From Mercurialis annua (Eukaryota > Streptophyta > Magnoliopsida > Malpighiales > Euphorbiaceae): a stretch of 64,000 bases of DNA. Shown piece after piece: positions 44,141 to 53,872 of the stretch (within the stretch, counting starts at the first letter, position 1; each line of letters begins with the position of its first letter). Where the stretch lies: the NCBI RefSeq assembly GCF_937616625.2, contig NC_065571.1:51631651-51695650 (forward strand), written 5' to 3'. Made by a program: the position numbers and the translations under genes. The notes under the pieces were generated by a model that saw nothing but the letters and a program-made list of their open reading frames with translations, made no database searches and was not told the DNA's origin.

Positions 44141-47100
44141 GGGTTTTTTACACAAATCTCCTAAAAGTGCTATGGTGTTTCACTTTTCCCTCACCATTTT
44201 GATTTTGGCAAAAATCTCCTTAAAAAAAATAAATTTTTTCAAGAATCCCTCATAAACTAAAATAGACTGAATAATAGAGAAAGCTGGACAATAATGTCCT
44301 TATAGAAGAAACACGTGAACAACAAACAACAGTTTCTTTTCAAATCAACTACCACAAAATTCTCTCATCTTCAACCTACTAACATTGCCGCCATTGATGA
44401 ACATTTTTCGTCCTTCACCTGAGCTTTTTCGCCATTGAAAGTGAGCTTTTCATTCATTGACAGTGAGCTTTTTTGCCATTGACAGTGTACTTTTCAGCCA
44501 TTGAAAATGAGCTTTTCCTTCCTTCAACTACAAAAGAATTATTACAATAGAGATAATCAATTACTCAAGAACAGGTAAGTTATATACAATTAGCTGTTAT
44601 AATTTATCAATTAGAAACATGTAAAAAGTCAACATTATACAATATAATTTATGAGCTGATTATACATTTGTTGATTTTCAATTTAATTTCAAAAGGACCA
44701 AATTCTGAAATTAGTAAAATTGATATCCAAAATAAGCTTGATTTGAAGTTCTTTACGTTTTAATGTTTATTTTCAGATTCAGATAGCTTTTAATGAGCGA
44801 AGCTTTAACTGATTTTAGATAGATTTACAAATAATTTTTAAAAATCAAGTTAATTTAAGGTTATAAAGATTTCACATCATCAAATTTTTAGATTGATTCA
44901 AAATTAATACAATGAATCTGAATTTCAATAAATCCATATTCTGAATTACATTATAAATTGTTGTACTCTTACCTCTGAATTTCAATTTCTTCAAAGAACC
45001 TAATATTTGGCTCTTTCAAAATGCATATGAATTGTTGTAGGCTTAGCTCTGTTGTTGACATGGAAGAATTCCTTCTTTCTGGTAAAGCCATGTTGTTAGG
45101 AAATAGGGATCTTTTCTTTTGAGAGGTTCAATTAACATAATCAATGTTGATTTTATTCATTCGAGGACATGAGCAACCCTCAGTCATATGCATTAAATTG
45201 TAGTGTCAAAAAAAGGTCAGTATAGTGTTATTTAGTCCGTTGGAGGAAATTTTGTTTCGGCAGACGTTACGAATACGGCAATTCGGTTTGCTCGACCTTA
45301 CAGCAATTCGCGAAGGTACGATTGGTGTCCATTGAAGAGAAGCTTTTTGCGTAAGTGAAGAAGAATATGAGCAATTGATCTTAATTTTGTTGTTTCAGCT
45401 GATTATAAACCTATAAATCAATTAGTTGTTTATATTAATTTTCTTCTATCTTAATTTCATCAATTTTCAGAAGTAATCTAAATATTGCAACGAGACTAAA
45501 GACGGAGACCCGATGGTTGAGTTACTCAATGGTGTTCATACTAAAGATGGAAACCCGGTGTTCCAAAGTAATGAGAAAGAAGTGACTCTTTAAGAAGATC
45601 TAGAGGTTTATCTAATCATTGCAAACCCGAATAGAAGCAACAAGAAGATCAATCAATCAATGGGATAGATCCTATTTAGCTTTGTCGAAATTGTATCATT
45701 TATAGATGGAAGTTAAAATTGTAAGAAATGTATCAATTGCTCTATCTATGTTTTGAAATTGATGTTTCAGTGGAATTAACAAGAGTCGCTAAATTGAATT
45801 AAGATAGTTCAGTTGATATAGGTTCATATCAGGTTCACATCAGGTTGATTATCGGTTTTATGGGCTATCAAATACTTTTGACTTAAAAGAGATATTCAGT
45901 GGGTATATTACAATAAATGTCAAAATTCTCTTTATATAAAATTTCATTTAAGATTGTAAAGAGAAGTAAAATAAATTTGATTAAAAATTGAATTAAAGTA
46001 GTGCAGTTGATATAGGTTCACATCAGGTTCACATCAGGTTGATTTTTGGTTTTGTAGTCTGTCAAATATATTTCACTTAAAAGAGATATTCAATTTGTGA
46101 TTACACTAAATCTCAAAATTCTCTCTATATAAATATCGTTCAAGATTGTAAATAACAGCAAGACAATTTTTATTAAAAATTGAATTAAAATAGTTAAATT
46201 GATATCTGGTTCACATCAGGTTGATTTTCGGTTTTATAAACTGTCAAATATATTTCACTTAAAAGATATTTTTCACTTAAAGGTATATTCAATTTGTGAT
46301 TACACTAAATCTCAAAATTCGCTTTATATAAAATGTCATTTAAAATTATAAAGAATAACAAGACTAATTTTATTAAAAAATGAATTAAGATAGTTCAGTT
46401 GATATGGGTTCACATCCAGTTCATATCAAGTTGATTTTTGGTTTTATAGACTGTCAAATATATTTCATTTAAAAGAGATATTCAACTTGTGATTACACTA
46501 AATCTCAAAATTCTCTCTATATAAAATGTGATTTAAGATTGTAAAGAGCTGCAAGACAAATTTTATTAAAAAATTGAATTAGAATAGTTTAGTTGATAGG
46601 TTCACATCAGGTTCACATCAGGTTTATCTTTAGTTTTATAGACTGCCAAATACATTTCAATTAAAAGAGATGTTCAATTCTAATAATAGATTATATCTCA
46701 AAATTCTCTTTATATAAAGTGTCAGATAAAATGTTAAAAGCAGTAAGAAAAAATAAATTAAAAATTGATTACATCGGGTTGATTTTCGGTTTTATAGTCT
46801 GTCAAATACATTTTACTTAAAAGAGATATTCAATTTGTATATTACACTAAATATCAAAATTCTATCTATAATAAAATGTCGTTTAAAATTCTAAAGAGAA
46901 ACAAGACAAATTTTATTTAAAATTGAATTAAGGTGATTCAGTTGATATAAGTTCACATCAGGTTCACATATGGTTTATCTTTGGTTTTATAGACGGTCAA
47001 ATACATTTCAATTAAAAGAGTTATTCAATTTTTATAATAGATTATATATCAAAATTCTCTCCATATAAATGTCAGAAAAGATTGTAAAGAATAGTAAGAC

Positions 47101-48503
47101 AAATTTAATTAAAAATTGAATTAAGGTCACATTAGGTTCACATCAGGTTGATTTTCGCTTTGATATCATCTTCAAGGAAATCTCTATATCCTAGTTTAAA
47201 CACAGAAAGTCCGTGATCACAGCCGCCCACACGTAGTCCAGAATGAGATTGATAAACTCTTTTAGAATGATCAATTGAATTCACATCTTCCCTTACTTCA
47301 ACAATTTTACAATTTTGCGAATATCACCCATCAAATACAACTACTCAAAATTCGCCTCAAATTATTAAAAATTCATTAAATGAACGAGTTCCATATCATC
47401 TGAAATTTTAAAACAAAATCCCCATTATTATTATAATCTTGAAGCAAAAGTAGAACATGTATAATATACATAAATTATGAAAAGGATTAAAACTTGAATC
47501 GAAAAGAGTATAAATTTAGCAGCTTATAAATCAACCAACCTCAAATGCTATGTTTTAAATCAGAATTTTCAAAAAGTAAAGTGATGTTGGTAGAGCATAT
47601 GGCTATTAAACGAATCATTGAGCCAGATGGTTATTAAAATCTGAGAAATGAATCATTGAGCCAAGGAATCAAATAATGAAAAGAAAAACAACTCTAACAA
47701 AAAGCAAAACCAAATTTTAAAAAGCAAAAGCATAACAAAAGCAACACACATATACAGAGAGAGTGAGAAAAGAGAAATGCAAATAGAATTTCAAACTATT
47801 AACAACAAGTTTAAAATAAGCCAACTAAAAACAAAGATTAAAATTAAAATAAACAAAACCCAAATGCAGAACACATCAAAAAATACTTGAAAGAAGAAGA
47901 AGAGATTGATGAGAAAATCATAAGATTTGGGATTTGAAAACAGACCAAAACCTAGGCAAACTCAGGCCAAAAAGAGGAAGAAAGAGGGAAAAGAGGTGGC
48001 AGTGTGAGTTATTTAAGGATTTTTGTCGCCAACACTGGTTTTATCTTCAACACCATACTGCCACAAACAGTGCCACAACCACCGTCACCACAGTTACATC
48101 AGTTGTTTGGGGAGAAACAATTATTTTCACAGAGGAAAATCTTTTAGTCTAGTTATACGCCTTCGATTCGTGCTTGGATAGATTCAGAAAAATCTTCAGA
48201 TCTCCACCATCGCCGCATCGCGGAGCAGCGAGGGAGCGAGTCGCATCGGCGGTCCAGCTACCGACACCGAAAGTCCGGCCACCGGCAGTCCGACCGGCCA
48301 TAAATAAACCAACCCGATACATTTACTCGGTGGTAGAAGTTGTGGGTGTTGGAGAAGAGAAAGTAAGGGTGAAATAGGACTAGAAATATAATGAGGTATA
48401 GATGCAAACTGATTTTAAAAAAAGAGAGATTTTTGCAAAAAAATATTTTCTGAGTCACTAACATAAACTTTTCAAATTTTGGGGTATATGGTGACATTTT
48501 CTC
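44141..48503. mobile_element. MULE-like element 2 of the insertion cluster, 4363 bp
   Basis: Flanked by perfect 9-bp duplication TATACTATT (44132-44140 and 48504-48512). Left end gggttttttacacaaatctc, right end (complement) gagaaaatgtcaccatatac. The interior has an unassigned stretch (44300-45700), the tandem array, then a segment at 47700-48370 ending GC-rich near 48200-48300. No convincing protein was found; short open frames there lack family features. Confidence 0.82.
45780..47160. repeat. Tandem array of about 190-bp units in element 2
   Basis: Seven imperfect units of 157-205 bp, each with 'ggttcacatcaggttgattt' and 'ctgtcaaatatatttcactt'. The landmarks lie at about 45865, 46058, 46240, 46451, 46642, 46799 and 46992. 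It is the reverse complement of the array in element 1. Confidence 0.88.
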
Positions 48504-48794
48504 TATACTATTAGGCCAAATTTTGATAATACGAGCCGAAATTGTTGGGTTAAGTACACAAATCCCCTAAAACATGCCTTTCCATTCATTTATACCTCAC
48601 CATTTATTTTTATGCAAATATCTCTCAAAAAAAAAAGTTTTCAAAACTACCTCAAACTTTAAAATAGACATATTTTTATTAAGAAAGAGACAATATTACC
48701 CTCATATACAATATACCTTTTGATTTGACCAACCCACTAACCGACCACCGCCGGCCAACCATCTCTAGCCGACCACCGCCGGCCGACCAATTTC

Positions 48795-49260
48795 CGACCA
48801 ATTTCCGGCGACTTTTCCGGGCAGTTTTCCGGCGACTTTTCGGGCAGTTTTCCGGCGACTTTCCGGACAGTTTTCCGGCGAATTTCCATCAACTTTCCGG
48901 GCAGTTTTCCGGCGACTTTCCGGGAAGTTTTCTGGCGGCTTTCCGGGCAGTTTTCCGGCGACTTTCCAGCAGTTTTCCGGCAACTTTCCGGGCAGTTTTC
49001 CGGCGACTTTCCGGGCAACTTTCTGGCAACTTTCCGGGCAGTTTTTCGGGCAGTTTTCCGGCGACTTTCCATCAACTTTCCGGGCAGCTTTCCGGCGGCT
49101 TTCCAGACAGTTTTCCGGCGACCCTTCCGGACAGTTTTCTGGCGACCCTTCCGGTCAGTTTTCCGGCAACTTTCCGGGCAGTTTTTCGGCGACCCTTCAG
49201 ATACATTTGGATTACTCCAGGCAGCCACCATCCACCCTCCGGCAACCTTCCGTCGACCCT
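48795..49260. repeat. CCGGCGACTTTCCGGGCAGTTTT-type minisatellite
   Basis: About twenty copies of a 21-27-bp unit built from ccggcgacttt and cgggcagtttt. Open frames on both strands result from its period and composition (FPATFRAVFRRLSGQ-like repeats) and are not taken as a gene. Confidence 0.88.
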
Positions 49261-49419
49261 CCGGCCATAGCCACCTCCGGGTAACTTCCGCCGACCCTCC
49301 GATTAGTCACCATTCACACTCCTGACACATCCATCTAACTTCCGGCGACCCCTCTAGGCAACCGATGGCCACCTCCGGATGTTTTTAGCTTTCACTATAT
49401 ATAAAATATATACACACCC

Positions 49420-51160
49420 TTATAAAATACATTTGGTTGATCTTCAGATGACATTAAATTGAATTTTGGTTGACATTCAACTGATTTTTATTGAAATTTG
49501 GTTCATCATTTACATGTAGATATTAAATTTGATTTGATATATTACATGTAGATGTTAAATTTAATTTGATTTCAAATTTATATGGAATTGATAACAAATT
49601 TCAGTAATTAATATTTAAATAAATAAATTTCAATAAAGATAATGAAAATATTTGGTTGATTTGCGGTTGACATTTAGTTGGTTTGCAGTTGACATTTAGT
49701 TAATTTACGGTTGACGTTTAGTTGATTTTAGTTGACATTTAATTTATCTTTAAAATTTGGTAAAATTATAAAATAATGACTTTAACAAATTTAAGCGAAC
49801 TCTTCAAAACAGTAAAAATTGTCACTTGTCAGCATTAAGAAATAAAAAAATAATTATAAATTTGATTTGATATGTTACATCTAGATGTTAAATTTAATTT
49901 GATTTCAAATTTATATGAAATTGATAACAAAATTCACTAGTTAATATTTAAAATAAATAAATTTTATTAAAGATAATGGAAATATTTGGTTAATCTTCGG
50001 TTGACATTAGATTGATTTACGGCTGACATTTAGTTGATTTGCGGTTGACATATATTTGATTTACGGTTGACATTTAGTTGATTTTAGTTGACATTTAGTT
50101 GATGTTTAAAATTTGATAAAATTATAAAATAATGGCTTCAACAAATTTACGGGAACTCTTCAAAACAGTATAAATCGTAACTTATCAATATTAAAAATAG
50201 TAATAATAGTTTTGAATTGTGTCACGGAAGAATTTTTGAATTCCAATTCCACCAAAGCAAAATTATATTTTATTCTACTTTTTAAATGTTTTACCAAATG
50301 TCGAGCGACTCCATGGTTAACTTTATACATGTAAAGATAAATTTAATTTGATTTCAAATTTATATGTAATTGATAACATATATAAATATATAATATCTAA
50401 ATAAATAAATTTCGTCGAAGATAATATAAATATTTAGTTGACATTCAGTTGATTTATGGTTGACATTTAGTTGATTTAAGTTGACATTTAGTTGATTTTA
50501 AGTTGACATTTGATTTATCTATTGTTGACATTTATTTGACTTTTAAATTTTATTTTTTTTAAATAAGTGATTCAACTGATTAAAGTAAAACCGTCAAAAC
50601 ATTAGAAGTAAACGTTTCCAAACATTAAGAAGAGAAAAATAGTAATAATTGTTTTGAAATGGGTTCGAATTCCATTGAGAGCAAAATGATTTTTATTTAA
50701 TTTTTTTAAAATTTGACCACTTTTATAAACCCACAACCGCGGTTGACATTTTACATGTAAAGATCAAACTTATATGTAATTGATAATAAATTACAATAAC
50801 TAATATTTAAATAAATAAATGTTGTCAAAGATAATAAAAATATTTGGTTGACATTCGGTTGATTTATAGTTGATATGCAGTTGATTTTTGGTTGATCTGT
50901 TGTTGACATTTGTTTAATATTTAAAATTTAAAAAATTATAAAATAAGAGTTTCAACATATTCAAGCAAAACCGTAAAAACAGTAGAAACCGACGTTAGTC
51001 GATATTAAAAAGAAAAAAATAGTAATAATTGTTTTGAAATGTACCGGGGAAGGAAAAGGAAAAGGAAATATTATTGATATTTGGTTGACAATTAGTTGAT
51101 ATGTGGTTGATTGTCAGTTTATTTGTAGTTGATTTTCGATTGACATTTAATTTATCTTTA
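49420..51160. repeat. Large tandem repeats (about 330-440-bp units) in element 3
   Basis: About five units, each opening with a cluster of 'ggttgacatttagttgattt' and continuing with 'aaattataaaataatg' and 'aatttgatttcaaatttata'. The landmarks 'aatatttggttgac' or 'aatatttagttgac' lie near 49647, 49981, 50421, 50842 and 51075. A further partial unit appears at about 52970-53030, beyond the nested MULE. Confidence 0.8.
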
Positions 51161-51349
51161 AAACTAGTCAAATTATAAAAGAAAAGTTTTATTAAATTTA
51201 AAAAAATTGAAAGAAAATAAAAAAAATTGATAAAAATTTATAAATCTTTTAAAATATATATTATAATATAATCTGCATTTGTATATTTAGCGTTAAAAAT
51301 AATAATTTATAATAAGTATATTACGGAAAAAAAGTTATTTTAAAATTAT

Positions 51350-52777
51350 GGCTATTAATCAGCTATGGCACTCCAACTTAAGGTCCCCTATCACCAAACC
51401 CCCTGAACTTTCAAATCGGCCGCTAAACCCCCTAAACTTTACTTAATGATCAACTAAACCCCTTTTAGTCCAAAACCGCCCCAAAAAACCGCCCCAAGCC
51501 CCATATTTTCTCAAAAATGCCCAAAATGCCCCTAGAAAAACTAAGCCAACCCAATCCAACCAAGTCTAAAGTCACCCACCCAATTAAATCAAACATAAAC
51601 CAACCAAATCATTAAATCACCAACCCACCCAAATCCAAACTCACCCACTCAACCAAATCAAAAAAATCCAACCAAAAATTAAATAAATTATTAATTTTTT
51701 TTACACATATTAAATAACTTTTTTAATAATAAATTATTAAATCCATCCAATGAAAAATTAAATAAAATATTATTTTCTATATCACATATTAATTTTTTTT
51801 TTTTAATAATAAAAATTTTAATCGGAAAAGACGAACGGTAAACCGTTCATCTTCTCCGGCAGTCCACCGGAGTGGACAGCCCCACCCACGAAGGTGGGTC
51901 TGTGATGAACAGACCCACCGTCGTGGTGGGTGTGTCACTGAACAGACCCACCACGACGGTGGGTCTGTGAACAGACCCACCATCGTGGTGGGTCTGTTCT
52001 TGAATAACAGACCCACCTCGTGGTGGGTCTGTTCCGTTTGGAACAGATCCACCACGAGGTGGATCTGTTCCGTTTGAACAGACCCACCACGAAGGTGGAT
52101 CTGTAAACGGAACAGATCCACCACAAAGGTGGATCTGTAAACGGAACAGATCCACCACGAAGGTGGATCTGTTAAGAACAGATCCACCTTCGTGGTGGAT
52201 CTGTTCCAAACAGAACAGACCCACCACGAAGGTGGGTCTGTTCTTGACAGACCCACCGCCGTGGTGGGTCTGTCCATTCCGGTGAACAGACCCACCGGTG
52301 GTCTGTTCACCGGATTAATAAATTTTAAATTTAAAAAAAATCGAATTTTTTTTGTTAGTGGATGGGTAGCGGTGGTTGGAAATTGTTGGTGGCGGCGGAT
52401 AGCGCGTTCCGATGGAGTGGTATTTAATTGGATGCATTGCTCATTTTGGTTTGATTTGGTTGATTAAAAGGGTTATATTTAATTTGGTTGGATAAGTGGT
52501 TTTAGCCTTGATTAAATTGGGTGGGTTGGTTTGTTGGTTGAATGAATGGATTATCTTTAATTTGGTTGGATAAGTGATTTTAGGTTTGGTTAGATTGGGG
52601 TTGTCAGGTTTGTTTGTATTTTCTTATTGATCTGAAGGGTATTTTGGTCTATTTGGACTAAAAGGGGTTTAGTTGATCATTAAATAAAGTTTAGGGGGGT
52701 TTAGCGGCCGATTTGAAAGTTCAGGGGGTTTGGTGATAGGGGATCTTAAGTTGGAGTGCCATAGTTGATTAATAGCC
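51350..52777. mobile_element. Nested non-autonomous MULE carrying a hairpin array, 1428 bp
   Basis: TIRs of about 125 bp (ggctattaatcagctatggc, complement ggctattaatcaactatggc) with perfect 9-bp duplication TAAAATTAT (51341-51349 and 52778-52786). It is inserted into element 3, so it is younger than it. The centre is the hairpin array at 51855-52312. Confidence 0.9.
51855..52312. repeat. Array of 12-14 short perfect or near-perfect hairpins
   Basis: Consecutive 26-32-bp palindromes of the type aacagacccacc-acga-aggtgggtctgtt, in two versions (gaCCcacc and gaTCcacc arms). They are separated by 2-10 bases, often 'ccgttt' or 'cgtttg'. Loops vary (acga, tcgt, acgacg, ccgccg) and one unit carries the loop in reverse. 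Open frames on the minus strand (DPPSWWVCS repeats) are by-products of this structure. Confidence 0.9.
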
Positions 52778-52903
52778 TAAAATTATATATAATTTATTTC
52801 AGGTTGACAACAAGTTTACAAGAGGTTTAGATTTAGTTTACATGCACTTTCATAATTATTGTGGAGTATTTGTATATATAATAAAGAGTAAACAGATACA
52901 ACA

Positions 52904-52990
52904 AATAAGGTTTGCCTTAGTGGTTAGGCTCTTAGCCAAAGGGAGGAAGGTCATGGGTTCAAACCACACTAAGAGCAATTTGCCATTTTA
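52904..52990 (+). repeat. SINE-like A/B-box segment in element 3
   Basis: 'gccttagtggttaggctctt' (A-box-like) and 'atgggttcaaaccacact' (B-box-like) are 40-45 bases apart, as in tRNA-derived SINEs. The right part is also similar to a piece of the element 3 tandem unit (about 50655-50720), so it may be an internal component rather than a separate insertion. Confidence 0.4.
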
Positions 52991-53361
52991 TTTAATTCTT
53001 TTAATATTTGACCACAACAGTTGACCGATTGACCACTGTTGACCGCCGACCATTGACCACTGTTGACCGCCGACCGCCGCCGTTGACCGCCGGTCCGACC
53101 GCCGTTGACCGCCGGTCCGACCACCATCCCCTGACCGGTTAGACCATTCCCCAACTGGTCAGACCATTTTTGGTCCAACCGCCACCTATTCCCTTATTCA
53201 TTAACTCTTGATGAGGGGTAAAATTGGCTTGTAAATGTTTTGAGGTATAAATGAAAAGATGAAAAATAAAATGAGAGATTTCTGCATATAATTTTTTTTT
53301 GAGTCGCTAACGTATACTTTTATAGATATTGAGACATATGGTGTAATTTCCTCGAAATTGT

Positions 53362-53872
53362 ACCAGAATTGGGCTTGTCGATGAGTCCGGCCCGAACCTA
53401 ACCCTGAACAGGTCTAGTCAGCACAAGAGTAAACTTCAATTCTGCCACTCGTGAAAATTTCCGGAAAATAAATGCAAGAAATTTCAACATTTTTCCCAGA
53501 AAATCCCACCAACTTTTTATTTTGTATCTTCTGGTTACTATATTTCTTCATGAAATTGAGCCAATTTAATGATAATTGACTGCAATTCTTGCATTCTTTG
53601 TTCCTTCAGAGAGAAGAAATTTTTTAATTTAGGTAAGTGAACTATTTCATTTATGTGTGATCAATTTGATTGTAATTTTGTAGCTTTAAATCTGTTTCCA
53701 TTCGATTGAATGTTAGAGATTTTTTAAGTTCTTATGATATTTCAATTTTGCTTTGTTCGTTGTTTAAATGAGTAATTTTGAAGATATTGTATATACTGAA
53801 TTGGGGAAGTATTTTTATGGTGAATTGTGTTATAAATGAGAGTTTGGTCTGTTATTTTCCTTTGATGTGAAA
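53362..53872 (+). promoter_or_regulatory. Proximal promoter and 5' UTR region of the PMI1-related gene
   Basis: About 510 bp between the end of MULE-like element 3 and the start codon. A donor-like site at 53633 (ag|gtaagtga) suggests a 5' UTR intron, though its acceptor could not be fixed. This is all that remains of the close upstream region before transposon DNA begins. The start of transcription is not known. Confidence 0.5.

Larger units (their letters stand above)
48546..53352. mobile_element. MULE-like element 3 of the insertion cluster, 4807 bp
   Basis: Flanked by perfect 9-bp duplication CGAAATTGT (48537-48545 and 53353-53361). Left end tgggttaagtacacaaatcc, right end (complement) aggaaattacaccatatgtc; same family and orientation as element 2. 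It holds a CCGGCGACTTT minisatellite, large tandem repeats, a nested MULE (51350-52777) and GC-rich 'gttgaccgccg' repeats near 53025-53115. No transposase is present. Confidence 0.82.

Noticed and set aside
45230..45360. Possible F-box or other captured gene piece in element 2
   Set aside because: A short coding-like stretch was noticed, but no motif could be confirmed in any frame.
47934..48377. Two short plus-strand frames near the right end of MULE-like element 2
   Set aside because: They are short, contain no domain and have no conserved splice structure. They could be remnants of captured genes, but this cannot be supported.
48725..49270. 181-codon plus-strand and 164-codon minus-strand frames in the CCGGCGAC minisatellite
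   Set aside because: Both are periodic translations of a 21-27-bp tandem repeat inside a transposable element.
51789..52310. Minus-strand frame of 173 codons (and two overlapping ones) across the hairpin array, rich in DPPSWWVCS repeats
   Set aside because: Open frames in three phases arise from the short palindromic repeat; there is no start context, no domain and no codon-level conservation apart from the DNA repeat.
51855..52312. CRISPR-like appearance of regularly spaced palindromes
   Set aside because: The window is plant nuclear DNA, the spacers are 2-10 bases and not unique, and there are no cas genes. It is a hairpin array within a MULE.
39908..53352. One single 13.4-kb element with matching ends at 39.9 and 53.35 kb
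   Set aside because: The ends do look alike, but each of the three internal segments has its own perfect 9-bp duplication, so three separate insertions explain the data better.
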